Assembly (NCBI GenBank): GCA_008360975.2
Contig: CM039182.1
Location: 32,351,566 to 32,415,565, forward strand
Length of the DNA: 64,000 bases
Reading direction: 5' to 3'
Source: Lichenostomus cassidix
Lineage: Eukaryota; Chordata; Aves; Passeriformes; Meliphagidae
Position 1 is the stretch's first letter, and each line of letters starts with the position of its first letter. The notes beneath the pieces are model-generated. The model was given only the letters and a program-made list of their open reading frames with translations, was not told the DNA's origin and ran no database searches. Positions 36,280-50,753 of this stretch are shown here, piece by piece. The position numbers were made by a program, and so were the translations under genes.

Positions 36280-36795
36280 AAATTTTGTGACCCCACAGGG
36301 GATACACACTGGAACAGTCCATGAAAAACTACAGCCCATGCAAAGGACTCATGTTGGAGGAATTGATGAAGTGTCTCCCATGGAAGGGACCCCACACTGG
36401 AGCAGGGCAAGAGTGAGGAGTCCTTCCCCTGAGGAGGAAAGAGCAGCAGAGAATGTGTGATGATGTGACTGCAGGCCTCATTCCCCAACCTCTGTTCCAA
36501 AGGAAGGAAGCAAGGAAGGAGGTTGAGCCCAGGAAGTAGGGAGGGGTGGAGGGAAGCTGTTTCAAGATTTGGGTTTATTTCTCATTACTCTACATTTGAC
36601 TGGTAGTAAATTATTTTCCCCCAGTCAAGTCTGTTTTGCCCATGACAGTAATTGCTGAGTGATCTCTGTGTCCTTATCTTGAGCCATGAGCTTTTCATTG
36701 TATTTTCTCTGCCCCATCCAGCTGAGAGGAGTGACAGAGTGGCTCAGGTGGGCTCCTGGTGTCCAACCAGGGTCAACTCACCACAACATCCATTG
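36280..36795. mobile_element. Avian LTR-like interspersed repeat (probable solo LTR)
   Basis: GTGACCCCACAGGGGATACA, ACACTGGAACAGTCC, GAGGAGGAAAGAGCAGCAGA and the tail GTCCAACCAGGGTCAACTC belong to a repeat I recognise as common and dispersed in bird genomes. It behaves like an endogenous-retrovirus LTR with a degraded polyadenylation region (AGTAAATTATTT near 36606) and a leader-like tail. No retroviral coding sequence flanks it, so it would be a solo LTR or fragment. Family name and orientation are uncertain; the polyadenylation-like signal reads on the plus strand. Confidence 0.6.
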
Positions 36796-36986
36796 TGACA
36801 GTCCCTGCACCCGCTTACCTGCATTTCTTCACCAAGGACTTTGCAAATACAGGGTAGATTGAAATTTCAGACTTGCAGGGGAAGCTTAATGCAGATGCAG
36901 AATCATGCCCTTAACAGCTGTTACTTAGCTATCACCACCTCTTAACTAGTGGTTTCATTTAGATTTCCTCAATAACTATATGACAT

Positions 36987-37050
36987 TAAAAAAAAAAACC
37001 AAAACAAAAACCGAAGGCGGAAAAAAGCCAACCCAGCAAACAAAAATCCC
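36987..37050. repeat. A/C-rich low-complexity tract
   Basis: A-rich sequence with CC and GAAGGCGG interruptions in intron 1, about 190 bases to the right of the LTR-like repeat. Confidence 0.8.
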
Positions 37051-39447
37051 CAGACAATTCAAGCTCAAAACATAAACCATGTGTAAAAATGTTAAAGGTG
37101 AAGTACAAACTATAATAGGACCAGATAGAAAAACCAGCCAACTACAGGCATAGAAAATTTTTATTTTATACTACCCTCATGACAAATCAAGATCCACTGA
37201 ACCTTTAAGTTCTTAATTTTGCAGCCTGTCTCACTCCATACAGTGGAAAATCCAATTTCCTTTGGAGTCCCAAAGCTTGAGCTAAACAATGAATGCTTTT
37301 TCCATTTCTCTTGAAGCAAAAGTTTTCCATCAAAAGCTGCTGGCCAGATGCTGAATGGTATTAAGGGTAAAACTATAAACCAGCTTTTCTTCAGGTACAT
37401 TTCACTTTGCTAGCACTTGTTACTATCATTTTGTCCAGTGGTGACAAAAATTAAAGCAGGCAGGGAGTGGCACATGACTCATCACAGTGTGTTAAAAGTT
37501 ACATTAACTGTTTAAACCTTTAGAAGCAAAGAGTTGTTGCCCAATAAAAGCTGGTATTAAAAAAATCACACACAAAGGGACAGGGCCATTCTCCAGTCCT
37601 CCTTGTCCTTCTCATCACCAAGACCAAATTCTACTGGTGTCTCTCAACCAGAAACACACTCAGTTTTTTCACTATCACCATAGTGTGTACTGCTGCCTCT
37701 GCACCATTGATGTAGCTGAGAGTTTCTACCTTTTAGCTAATGTAAGAGCCAAGAATTAAAATTATTCCTTTTTGTAGCATTTGACAGCTTGCTAGAAGTT
37801 CCAAACAAATGCTGTGCTACAGAAAGACAATTTTCTAGTGTCAACATTTTGATTAATCCTTTATTATTAGACTTCTAAAGTAGAATAATAACTTGAGTTT
37901 CTTTGATTTTTCTGAAAGCATAATTCCTGCTGTTTAAAATAAAGTACTGCTTGAAGTACATTCAAATACTCCTGTGGACGGTTGTCAAATTGCTCAGATA
38001 TTTAAGAACTGGAAGTAAAAAGCTCCAGAGGACAAACATAAGTGGGCAAAACTTAAAGGGGGAAAAAATGATAATTTTTGCTACTTTCCAAGGTAAGGCA
38101 TAATCATATGAAATCTGGTCTTAGGTCAAAAACCTTTCCTTTTCTTTAATACTTGCCATCCCCCAAAACTACATCAGCAGAGCCCTGGTCTCCTCCAGGA
38201 GATCTGTAGGCACAGAAGTCACCTGAACAGAAGGGAAGAGCAGTGAAAGAGTAAAACATGCTGCTGCATTAAAGGCTTCTTGAAGTTTTGTCATCATTTT
38301 ATTTGATCATTGTCTTTTATCATGAATTTATCCTCATCATTACTCTGATGCTCACTATTGTGTCTGCAAGTTCCCAGACAGAGTGTTTTACTCCCTGTCA
38401 GGTAACACCTTTCCTGGTTTTCTCTCAGAATGTTAATGTTCTTCAAACTTCATAGACAAGAATGTACTTCTATTCTGAAAAGTTCTTGCTATGGTTTGGC
38501 AATTAAAGAGCATGTGTATCTACAACAGACATTTTGTATGTGTGACTCAAAGTTTGGTAGGTTTAAAAAACCTCATTAAACAAATATCGCAAATGTTACA
38601 TTTTCATAAATACATCCATTTATTCATCACTCTTGATAATCATGCTTCATCAGATTTGACCATTTTTCATCCCTCATGTATGCTTTGATAAGAAGAGCAA
38701 CAAAAATATCTATGACAGATTACATTCTTGAGCAAACCCACAAGGATAAAACAAGAGCAAAACACATTAATGTAACAGAAGCCCATGGATTGAAACTGAG
38801 GAAGCCACTGAACTTTACACAGGTAGCTCAAAAAAATTATACTGTCAACATTTTACTCAGTCTTTAAAGTAATCTTTATTTCTCCTTGAGAAGTAACTAC
38901 TTCAATAATCATATTTTTCTGCTTAGTAGGAAGCCTCTTCCAACCTAAAGGAACAATGTCATTTTGATTTTTTCTTCAAATAACTGGTGCTACAAGAACC
39001 CACTTTATGAATAAAAACAAGAATATGACCTTTTCTCTGAAGCAAATGTGAGTATAAAGCATATAAATCAGTGAATATGCAACAGTCACTAGAGGCCAAA
39101 GCCATACCTCCTTCCCTATTACATGGCAGGATTGGGAATTCACACTCACATCCTCAGTACCACACTAGAGGAGCCCAACAGCAACTGCAACCCTCTCTTC
39201 CACTCTCCTGCAGTTCACTTGCACACAAAACCTCTGCTGTTGCACAATTGGAAAGAGGGGCCCTGAAGCTATAAAACTACACAACTATACAGCTGTTGGC
39301 CTTCATTAATTCATTTCCAAGGCCACCTTTGAAACATGACCAATCTTCTGTTTTCTGATTTATCTGAAGCTTTATTTTATTCTTCAGCTGGTGGACAAAT
39401 AAAGTACTAGAGTTTACATAAGCAAAGACAGGAAAAATTTATCCCTT

Positions 39448-39590
39448 CTTTTTTCTTTTTTTTTTTTTTTTTAAGATAAAGCTGGCAGAAGCACATGTTC
39501 AAACATACAGAGATAGTTTCTTAGAGCTCCTCTTAAAAGAAGAGGCAAGTTCTTTTGGCTCCTCCAAGCAAAAAAAAAAAAAAAAAAAAA
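39448..39590. repeat. Inverted poly-T / poly-A pair with internal hairpin
   Basis: A T tract at 39448-39472 (one C at 39454) is followed 97 bases later by a 21-base A run at 39570-39590. Between them, CCTCTT at 39529-39534 and AAGAGG at 39540-39545 form a perfect 6-bp stem with a 5-base loop. Confidence 0.85.
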
Positions 39591-42500
39591 GTGCATCAAA
39601 GGACTGACTGAGTTCATGAAAAGTGTATGCTTCTGCTCAGTGAGGGTGTGATGAAAACATTTTCACTGGTAAGAATATGGACTCTCTGTATCACTTTCTG
39701 TAAGAAAATGCAGAATCTCACTTTGTAAAATTCTCACTGTAATGTCAGTAAGAAAGCAACTTGTTCCCGTTGCTAAAATGGGAAGGGTGACCCAGCTGAT
39801 TGTCTCTGGAACAACCAAACACACAGCAGTTGCTCCTTTTCTATGCATTTAAGCATAAGGAATATAAAGTTTCCCTAGCAGGAGACAAGACTCATGATCT
39901 TCCAGTTACTTTTGGCAATGTTAATTAGCCATTTCAAGCACTTAAAAGTTCATAGCCTCTGCCAAAGTAGGAAGCAGTAACTATTAAAAAGACCTGAATT
40001 TTCATGTGTGTGACATAGTCTGTCCCTAATCCAGGGAGAATGGTCTGTCACCTTGGCACCACAGGACCAAGGAGTTCACAACCTTGTCATGCCACATCAA
40101 GCCAAACATCAGCCTGACACGTTTGGCATTTACAAGCAATAACTTACCCTAAAAGATGCATTTAAATTATAAATGCTTTATAATGCTGTAATAATAAAAT
40201 TGTGCCTGTACATTTGATCCATCTTTCATAATTTCACATTCATTTTCTACTGAAACAAATCCTAAAAACATTATTCTGGAGTCATACTAAACCAGCAGTC
40301 CACTTGTTTCAAACAGCTCCTCTAAGCAGGTGTTTTCTGTGTTAGATCAAAGTATCTATGACTAAAATTAAAAAATACAAATTATGCTTCCATGAGGTAG
40401 GTAACCTGCTTATTCACCATCCCATCCACAGATGCCATCCATGATACTCAGATGTAAGAGTTTGTTTAGGTCTTAATATCAAAACAAATTTGTTTCAATA
40501 GCAACTAGCAAGACACTAAGTTAAACAGCCTTTTTCTTCCCTTTCCCACTTTTGTTTTTTTTTCCAGATGTACCTACGCTACTATTCACTGAACAAGTAA
40601 GCACAAATATTCATAGCTAATTTCAAAAGAAACACATCTGAGAAAAGGGGCTTAATTCATAGTCATGAGCTTGTACGCAAAGAAAAGCTAGGGTTGTGTA
40701 CATTGGTTATTTTTGCATTCACAAGCATATGCATGCTAAGATTTGGCCTCTTTTTCCTTAAGAGGAAGTACTAAATGACATATTTTAACACAGAATTTTG
40801 TTTTATGTGAAGAGTTTTTCCTATAAGACTACTAATAAGGAACCAGCAGACAAAATTGAGCTGCGAATATTCAGCTTAAAAAGTAAAATTAAATGCCTTT
40901 CACAAGTGAGATAAAACCAATAGTCAATGTACATAATATTTCTACCAAAGAACTCAGCCTGGAATTTTAGGTTGGCAATACTAAGAGAAAATACCAACAA
41001 AGACCAAAATACACAGGGGATCCATGGAGTTTCTTTAAAAAAAAATTATGCAGACTGAGGAATGAGGAGCACTTCTTTCACTGTATTTTCCGACACTCAG
41101 GAGAGCACTAAAGAATTCTTCTAAAGAGTCAGTAACATATTGAAGTTGCTTCTGTAACAGACATAGATTCCATTTTCAAGCTTGTAAAAATGAATTTAAG
41201 ATAGTCATTTAAAGGTGAATTCACTTTGAGCACCAGGCACTGTTTGTTTCCTTTTTCAAAAGATATAGAGCTATTCAGTGAAATTATACCATGTGTTAAT
41301 GTGAGGTTTCATGTATCTCAAAAAAGAGGGTGTTAGAAAGTATTAATGCATTCCCACAAAATATACCAACAGGACTGTACTACGTCAGTATGAAAATGGA
41401 AATATTGTTAGGATAAATAATAATTCTCATTTCAGTCTTCTACTACTGCTATTAGAGGAGCAACAAAAAATTTCCTTTTTGTAGCTGTTCAAATTCTGCC
41501 AGTTTTGTATCCCTGTAAATCTACCACCCTTCATTTCAGCACCTATCAAAGCTGCCTTTCAATGGGGAACACTAGAAAGATTAGGATAAGCAGATAAAGT
41601 CTTGCCCAGAGTTTTTCACAGGTTTCCTGCATGACTCCATGTGAAGTCACAGAGGTATCTGTTCCACAGAAATCCCCCCTTTAAATAAAATTGCCACGTG
41701 TTGCACACTGGGGTGGGGCAGCTGCATGTTAATTTCTGCCACGTACAGAAATTTTTTGAAAGTCATTAGGCAATCACAAAACTTTGGTTTGCTACTTAAA
41801 CATAAAACCTCCCAACTTTATCAGCGAACTGTTTTGTAACAGTGTTGATAAACTCGGCTATCTTCATAGGTAAAAGGATCTTGTAGCAACTGGGCACCTC
41901 CCATTGGAGCAGCATGGTTCTACCTACAACACAAATAACCAAGTGAAAGCATTTTCCACTCCTTGCTCTCCTTGTCTGACACCTTTTCAGCTTCTAATTC
42001 ACAGAAGCTGAAAGCACACATGGCTTTTATTGTATTTTACAGCAGCCACATCTAGCAAAGATTCAATCCTTGTGCCTGCTACATACTTCAGTTTTCATGA
42101 CTCATCTCCAGCTTTCCAGAGGAAAGAAAATTCCTACTGGGCAACATAGAGCTAGTCATACCTTTTACATGTTCACAAGAGGAACAGAGATTCAGCCTAC
42201 AAATTCATCAAGCTTAAAGCAGTGATTAAGCCCACAAAACCACAGATGCAAGTACAATTAGAAATTAGTGCAGGGCTATATTCTGGTTTACAAGTATAAG
42301 ATCCATGTAAGTATATCAAGACATTTTAAAAACATCAGTTTATATATAGGACTAAAAACTGCACAATTTAGAACATCCAGCCTTCCAAAACTGCAATCAA
42401 ATATGTAAATTACATGCATGTAAGGCCTAAAACATCCTAACTGTCCTATTTGCTCTAAAATACTAATCTGGTCCCTACAGGCTTAAAGGGACAAGAATAT

Positions 42501-45500
42501 ATATATTTATACACACACATACATCTACAAACATTAAAAAGTTGAAATGCAGCATGAGCAGCTAGCCAGGAAGTTCAAATACATTATCAATGTCCCTACA
42601 CCAAAAAGGAAATTGTTAAGTATTCAGAAAGCACTGTGACTACATTTACATACTATTAGAGAAGATAAAATGCCACAAGTGCCATGACTAGAAATCTGAT
42701 TCAGGACAGAATTTTCTCCTAATGCTAAATCTCACAATTAGTGAACACTCAGGCAAAAAAAGCCACCAGCAGGACAAGAAGTTTTTCAGTGTCACAGGTA
42801 ACAATCTCAACCTTGCCAAAGTCCTATCTTTGGCTGCAGCCTAGAGAGAGCATTTCAGAATGAGACACAAACCAGAGTCCAGTGGTGCAGTGGGTGAGAG
42901 GCCTCCTTCCTGACTCAATGGGTGATCAGTGGAAACCCTAAAGCCTAAAACTGAAGGGAACCCAAACACAGTACAACCCAACAAAAGGTACTTTTTCCCC
43001 AGTTCCCTCAAAAGTAACACAACTTTGAGGTATTTTTGAACATTTACCCTTATTCCAGCAGAATAAAAGGTTACCTTACCACAACTTCAGGTTTACTTAT
43101 TTTATTTCCTTGCTACTTCCTTCAATTCTTTTAGGCATATAATTAAGCACAATGTCTTATCCCAAAAGGGCACTGAACTGATGCCTCTGCAGCTATACTA
43201 CAGTTCTCTCCCACTCTCCATTGACTGAGTGATTCTTTACACCAAGAAGCTTCTTACACAGATTCTTTGCTCATGCTCTCTCTTGGCTAAAACAGGCTCC
43301 ACACCAATTTAACCTCTGCTTTCCTAGAGGGAGGGCAACACAGCCATGATAGAAGGAAGACTGACTTACAGTGAGCGAGTAGGATCACTGCCACTAGGAA
43401 GAATCCAAATCTCTTCTTTTACAGAAGTGAAAGTATGAGCAATTCCATTAGGCAAGATGTGGCAAGCTCACATGAGTCTTGTGTCGGATCTGAAAAACAA
43501 TCCAAAAAATCAGATGAGAAATAAAACTTCTTGCTGCATTGTCCTTTCATACCTGGGAAGCATTAGGGAGGTAAGAAGTACAATAAATGAGTATCTGAAT
43601 TTTTTTTCTACCTTCTTTTTTTGCATTCTCCCCTCCCAAAATATCTCCCCAAAATACAGCATCTACAGCTGACATTTTTTTTCTGAAAGATATGCATTAG
43701 AAATTCAGGTTGGCCACATTCTCCCATACAACCAAGCAACTTGAGTTTTAGTCTACTAATGCACTAAGAAAGAAATGTATTTGGCAACAGAAACCTTTCT
43801 TGCTCCAAAGATCCAGAATTCTGCACAAGTGTGTAACTCTGCTGAGGTTGTGGGGAACCCAAACATCTTGTCAGCACAACACAATAAAGAAGAATCCTGC
43901 ACAGAAATAGATGCTGGGGTACTACTTTTTGACAAACTTGTACCATTATTCAGCCATTGCTTTGAAGCAACTAACACAGGGTTTTGATATTTAGTCAAAT
44001 GTACTTTTTCTGAAGACAATCCAGTTTTACAGTTTTAGCAGCCTGCAGGACTTCTCTGTACAATGTGAACACTACCAAACAGAAATTGCTTATGACAAAG
44101 TTTAACGTGCTCCATTTCAGCTGAAAAGGAACAATGGTTTGGTCTGCCTTTATATGCATGGACTGCATGGTCCTTCATTCCAATCATTAGATTTGAATTA
44201 CTCTTACTGGATTTGAATTCCTACTGGACAGAGTCAGTCCCCATATGAGCTTGATGATAAATTTTCAAAAAGTCTGCAATCAATCAGCCCCAGACAAACC
44301 AGTGTCTCAGTACAAAATACTAATTATAAAAACTAGCACATTGTTAAGCTTTTTCCAATGCTCCGAGGCTTTCCTGATCTTTCTTCAAAATCAATATGAG
44401 AAGCAAAGAACTCTTCAAATTACTTGTGGTAACAGTTTTGAATCTAGATTAGTGTTATAATTTAACTTTTTTCTTAGCTATTATTTCTACACGCTGTCAT
44501 AGAGTACAGCTTTATTTCAGTAATGAAGTTAAAGTCTTCTGCATTTCTTGAATTCATGTTACTGCCCTTATTTAATATTATTAAATAAAGTGTTAGCATA
44601 TTTTCCAAGGAAAAAGGAAATTCTTTTCCCTGTTTTTAACTCACTGAGTTTTAAGCTATACTTTTGCCTTCTTCTATCAGCTGTCTACACTTAATATCTC
44701 CTAATTTCACATTTACACTCAATTTCTTGCTCCCTCTATATTGATTCCTAAAAATGCCACTGTCCCCAACAGTTTAGTTGGGGGTTTTTAGTTTAAACAT
44801 CTGTGATTTAATTTTAGGATAATTCAACACATGAACTTGTGCATTTTTAATCATCTAAGGATTAAGGGTGGGAGTTTTTTAAACTAGAGTAAGAAAGAAC
44901 ACTTGATATGGTAACTTAGATATTTTTGATTAATCTAAGGTTCTTTCATTGTACTGCCTTTTAAGATTAGAGTCCTAAAATAGCTATTAATATAAGAGCC
45001 TATTGACATTTTTAGCCTGTAGGAACATGCAGTGGGCAGAGGCAGCTGAAATAACAACATATTTGAGCGATGAACCAGCTTTATGATTTTATTACTCAGA
45101 CTTTCCCAAATCTATGGCTGGCATTTTTCCCAGTAACTCAAAAATTAAGCAGTTCTACATTTGAAACTTCCAACTAATCATATATTAAAAACTTCTCACA
45201 GTTAAGGCAACAAAATAACCTTATAAAAAGCCTTTGAAAAAAACCCAACAAGCTAGATCTGAAAAATTCATGCCTTTAATTCTCTGTGCTATTTGCATGA
45301 ACAACATAAGAAAAACAGGGGAAAAATTATCTGATACAGGTTGCAAATAATTATGTTAGTTACTAAGAGTATATTACATACCATATTGAAGTAACAGGGA
45401 ATCTAGAAGGACCTTAAATGGATGTGACAGATATAAGGAGACACAACCTAAGCATCCTTCACTGGGCACCTTAGGCCATCAGCAGCTCAGGAAGCTGAGG

Positions 45501-48500
45501 TTTGTATCACCCACTTAGTCACCCCATAAAGCCAACTGATGCCTTTCTTGTTCCACATTCTTTCCACATTTTTGCACAGACATCAAGTTTTCATCCTTCC
45601 AAAATGCAATTTCCCCCACAATTTGCTGGTTCAAAAAAGGCTCAATGCTCCCCCCTGATCCCCAAACCACCACACTCAAGGGATCTATTGTGATCAGTGA
45701 GCGTAAAGAGGCACTCATGATTTTGTTTCTGAATATTTCACAATACAGGTACACAATTTCTAAAATCATCTGGGAAATCCAGACCAGCTTAACAGCACTG
45801 CTGATTGAGTTATAATTTTTTTGTGTCTGTGTAATAAAACAGTAAACAACAGTTGTACAGACTCACTCACAAACATTAGACATCAGAAAAATTTAAGAGC
45901 CTGATGCACTGGAATAGAAGGATAAACTGAGCAATAAATGTATCTCGCAGTGGATGACCATAGCTCATCTGAGCATCATAGAGGGATATTGATTTAATGC
46001 AGTACTGAGAAAAGTAATTATTTGGTACCAAGGAAAATAAGAATGAACATGCAATATTTGACCTTTTAACAACTCTACAGCAATTAAGTTGGTTTGTACT
46101 GTATTAGTCCTAAGGAAGCTACACTTTTCTAAGTATTTCCAGAAGAGCCTATCAGGAGTGTAACAAAGACTTAATCTGGGAATAGAGTGCAATTTGGTGT
46201 AGCTCTGCATCAAGCAAAACAGGGCCCTTGGGGAGGAACCAGACAGTTCTCTCCTTTCTCAAAGTTAGCCATTTATTCCCACAGCAAGTTCTACTAAAGC
46301 CAGTAGCAACATGACTACAGAGTGAAATTAGAGTGGAAAATGAATCCAATTAATAACTACAGGAAAAAAGCCAAATCTCTAGCCATAATGTTTGCAGAGT
46401 CATTTCACTGCACCAACATGCTGCAAGCATAAAGATGATGAAAAGAGCAAACGGGGCAGCTGCTGACTGGAGGGTGGAGCGGAACTACCCCTTTCAAAAG
46501 CAACATGAGACTATGGCAGTGTACACTGAAAATGGAAGTAGGAACAAAGTGGGAACAGTAAGAAAGCAAATGATTTCTCCAAAACAACCTGCACCAGACA
46601 CACCTTCTAAAATGCAGAGTTTAATGAATGTAACCAAAAGTTAACAGTAATGCCAAGTCTCACTGAAACCAAACATTAAAATCTTACAGTTTGCCTGATG
46701 GATAAGCTAGTCTCAAGTGTCATTATACAGTGCTAGCTTTAATTGCTCCCAGCTAAAAATAGCTTTCAGAATTTAATAGCTCCCCCTCAGCTTTTCTGTC
46801 TTTCAAGGAGGGAAAAATCTTCTCGTTAGAAAAAGCACACAGGCATACACAGTGGCATATTACCACAGCAAAGCAGGAAGCAAACCATTAAGATGATTAC
46901 ATTAGTCTCCAACACTCATTCAGAACTCCTGTTTTTCAAGACAGCAAATGTTCCCCCATTCCACCACTCTGGTTCCAGCTAGAGCAGGTGATGGAAGCAT
47001 GCCTACCTTTTCAAACTAAGCCATTTTGCTACTTTATTAGCAGACTGTAAATCTTGCTTGCCCTGTGCTTCCAGGCATGATGTACCAGCAAGCTGCTGTG
47101 GTGCCCACACACTCCTTCCTGTGCCACCTTGCTGGGCACCACAGGGCAGCAAGAGGAGCAAGGATGAACACTCCTCTACAGCCTTCCCCCTGCCTGCAGC
47201 CACCGTATGGGCACAGCTTACACAAGGGGGTCCAAAATCTGCTACGGCAGCTGAGACTGCAGCACCCTGATAAAGGCATGAAACAAATTCTCTCTTCTGC
47301 TTTCTAATACCCAATAAAGATTTCAAAAAATGTAACGACAAGTTCCATATAGAAAGCTTCATTTTCCTCTCTCTGAGCTGATAAGGGGTTTCACGCAGAA
47401 AATTTGGCTGACAGCTAGAAATGTGTTCTACAAATTCAGCATTTCTGTTCACCTTCATTTTAGAGGTCATTATGTAATTAAAACACTCACAGTTTTTCTA
47501 AAATCCTTGGAGTTAAATTAAAAGTAACCACTGCTGCAATGACAAGTCTTTCCACTGTCCCTCAGGCCATAACTCCAAACTTTGTTCTCTCTCCTCCAAA
47601 CCATCATCTGGCCATCTATTTTCACCCTGGTTTCATCCATCCTCTTCTCCTTTACTAAGTGGGGAAAAGAAGAATAATGCTACTTATGGAGAATAAAATA
47701 TTCACCACACCATATGAATCACCCAACGTCACACTACCTGGCCCTTCACTTCAGCTGTAAAATTCCAGGATTGCCTGTGTTAGAGCTGTGCAAGCACTAT
47801 AGGAACACTGCCTGGAGGGCTGCCAAGAAGTACCTACTACACTGAACAAGACCAAAGGTAGTATGCCACAGATTTTCTGCCCTCTGACCTACCATTCCTG
47901 AGGTGCAGACCAGGCTGAATTAGACAGGTTAAAGGAACTATGTCTATTTGCTGCTTAAGATTCTAAAGCAAGCCTCTTGACACACACTGTTTTGCATTGG
48001 GACATCTGTGCTCTACTGCTAGCTGAGCTGCCCCAGAACAGAAAGGCTCCCTACTGTCAGTGCAGGTGGAGACTTCATTTACCAAATTCTGATACAGCAC
48101 AAGGTCATGACACTCACTCCCATTAAGATTTTTCTTTCTGAAGTAACAAATCCAAGTGTGGATAAATAGCATCAAAAATAGGGATGAGTACTGGAGGCAC
48201 TGGTGTGTTTTTTTTTAAACTCTGCCAATCACAACAGATTATTTAGAACAAATGACGGTTATAAAAAAAATCTGCAAAATGTACCAAACATCATACATGT
48301 ACTATGCACAAATATAATCTTACAGCTATGTGTTAGCTGTCATGAATCAGAGCTCAATGCCCCAGAACTCCACAGGGCTGTCCCGAGTTGAGATGTTTTG
48401 CTCTCGGGCAGCAGCAACCAGACAGAGGCAGGGCAGGCAGCCTGTCAGCCTGGGCTGCACAAGTCACAGGCACCAAACAGCCTGTCATCCTCTCCCCACA

Positions 48501-50031
48501 TCTGAGATCACCATGTAAGGTGCAGTGAGTACAGACAAACCACATGCTGCCTTTTGAGAAATCAGCAGGAAAACCCACACAAGCGAAAGGATGGGAGAAA
48601 AGTGGAGATCAGCCAACGCAACTGCAGCATCAGACCGGAAAGAAAGCACACAGCTACGGTGGACAGTCACATAATGCTACTAAATCTGGATCTGGGGATT
48701 AGTAGGAGAGAAAAGATACCAGAAAAAGGTAATTTGTTCTCTTGTCATCCGTAATGCTGGAGAGATTTTGCTCTCCTCTCCAAAATTAGAACATCTACAG
48801 TGTAACTCCTTCCCCTCCTAAGAGTCACATGTCTACAAAGAAACCCACAAAAAAAAAAAAAAGAAGCATTATCAGCCTCAGGTCAGGACAACTGTGGCCT
48901 AAATATTCAACAAACTGTCATGGAAGCATTAATTTAAAAGCAATTATGTTAAAACAACAAGATCCATCAGAGTAAATATATAACATCCACCAGAATAAAT
49001 AAATGCCATCCTGCAGAAGCTGCAACCTAATCACAGTAAGTTTATTTAGAGACATTTTCTTGAAAAAAAAGAAGAACCAAATAGACATGACGTAAAGATG
49101 TCTACAAATTCCAAAATCTATTTATTGTTTTTCTCTGCATCTGATGACCTGTAAATTTGCCTCAGCTGTAGCAATAGCTGATGATAAACCTTGGCAACAG
49201 CTACTACTGTATTTATCACTGAAAGAAAATTACATATAAATATTTTCAGTTAATTCTGCATATCCACTTAAATGCAACTTGAGAGTTTTTTCATGTTTAC
49301 ATATTGGCTTTCCCCTTCTCCCTTGCACTTTATGTATTTCCCTGCTGATTTCAAGTTATATTCTATCTGGGTGTTCAAGGTTACTTAAGGAGGGGGGACA
49401 GACTCCAGAGATTATTTATATGGCAGGACTTCAAACAATTGATCCAGCTATATCTCACATGACTTGATAAAGAGGCATTAAAATAATGAGGAGAGAGAAA
49501 GATGGGTGAAACATTAGATTATTTCAGCGTCACTCAGCAGGACTCTCCTGCTCAAGGACTCTCAATTATGAGACAAGGACAGTGACCATGAAGGACAAAG
49601 TGACACACCCAGGGAGGGGTTTACAGATGAAAGTGAGAAGTGAGAGTTGTTGGGCACCCACACAACCTCCACATCTAACCCTGATGCACAAGTAAAGGAA
49701 AATGAGAATGTGACCAAGAAGGACTCTTATCTCTGATTGTTTGATAAAGGGCTGAAAGTCCTAACACAGATTAGAACAGGGTTCAGGCAGACAAGCAGTC
49801 TGCCCGGGTAAACAGGCATGACGAGATAAAATATTTTAAAGTATTTGTATGCTTACAAAAAAGAGGCCTCTACTATAAAACTAATGAACTTGAATTAAAT
49901 ACAAGATTAAATATCACGGGGACAACAGTATCTTAGTGGCAAAAACACATAACGAAATGCACATGCTATTCAAAAAAAGCCCATAGAGGTAGTGATGGTT
50001 CAAATACACACCACTTAAAATTGTGATAGAT

Positions 50032-50130
50032 TAAAAAAAACCACCCCAAACACACCACTGCAAAAGAACAAATAGAACCTGATTGAGTAAAAAAAATTAA
50101 AGAAAAAACACCAAACCAAAAACAACCACA
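50032..50130. repeat. A/C-rich low-complexity tract
   Basis: AAAAAAAACCACCCCAAACA and similar A/C-only blocks in intron 1. Confidence 0.88.
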
Positions 50131-50722
50131 CTTAGAAAGGACAGCCTTGCTCAGAGTCTGCAGCAGTTTCAAAGAAAGCAGCCTTGGTACAGACTTTATT
50201 TTACTAGAATGAAAAATATCACAGTGAATTAGGCATTACAGAAGATTAACTTCTGACTCATGTGAGGTTTAAATAGTCAGGTAGACTGAGGAGTTCAAAC
50301 TCTCTAAATTGAAAATGCTGCATTGCTGCTTCATTAAATGTGCATAAACAAATCTAGAAACACCTCATGGGATGCAGCATGCTGGAGATAACTTGAAAGA
50401 TAAAATAGGCCCAGCTAGATAAGTGCTTCATCACACCTCCCAAAAGGCAGAGAAGTTCATTAAAGAAGTTGCACCTCAGATGTTAAAGTACAGTAATAAA
50501 GTTATAGCTTTAAAGTTTGATTTAAAAGATATTAAAACCAAAGTTCTTCACAGAACTATGCGAAGTAGTAACCTGGAAGTGAAAATTTCTTAGTAAAGAA
50601 ACAAAGATAAAGTGTCTACTATCAAACAGACCTGGAAACTACCAAAACCAGTATGGAATTAAAAGTAGTATCTTCCTGAGCATGTGTGAAGAAAAACAGA
50701 TGAAATCACTACAGATTTCCGG

Positions 50723-50753
50723 AAAAAAAAAAAAAAAAAAAAAGAAAAAAAAA
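50723..50753. repeat. A-rich homopolymer (A21 G A9)
   Basis: Twenty-one A, one G, nine A. I looked for a retrocopy ending here on the plus strand; no AATAAA and no recognisable coding sequence lies just upstream. Confidence 0.93.

Noticed and set aside
47003..47470. 155-codon minus-strand open frame as a protein-coding gene
   Set aside because: No similarity, no splice or promoter support, and competing plus-strand frames over the same bases. It is kept only as an item to check.
48000..48035. tRNA D-arm-like sequence on the minus strand (CAGCTCAGC...AGTAGAGCA)
   Set aside because: No B box at the right distance and no closable cloverleaf, so neither a tRNA gene nor a SINE can be supported.
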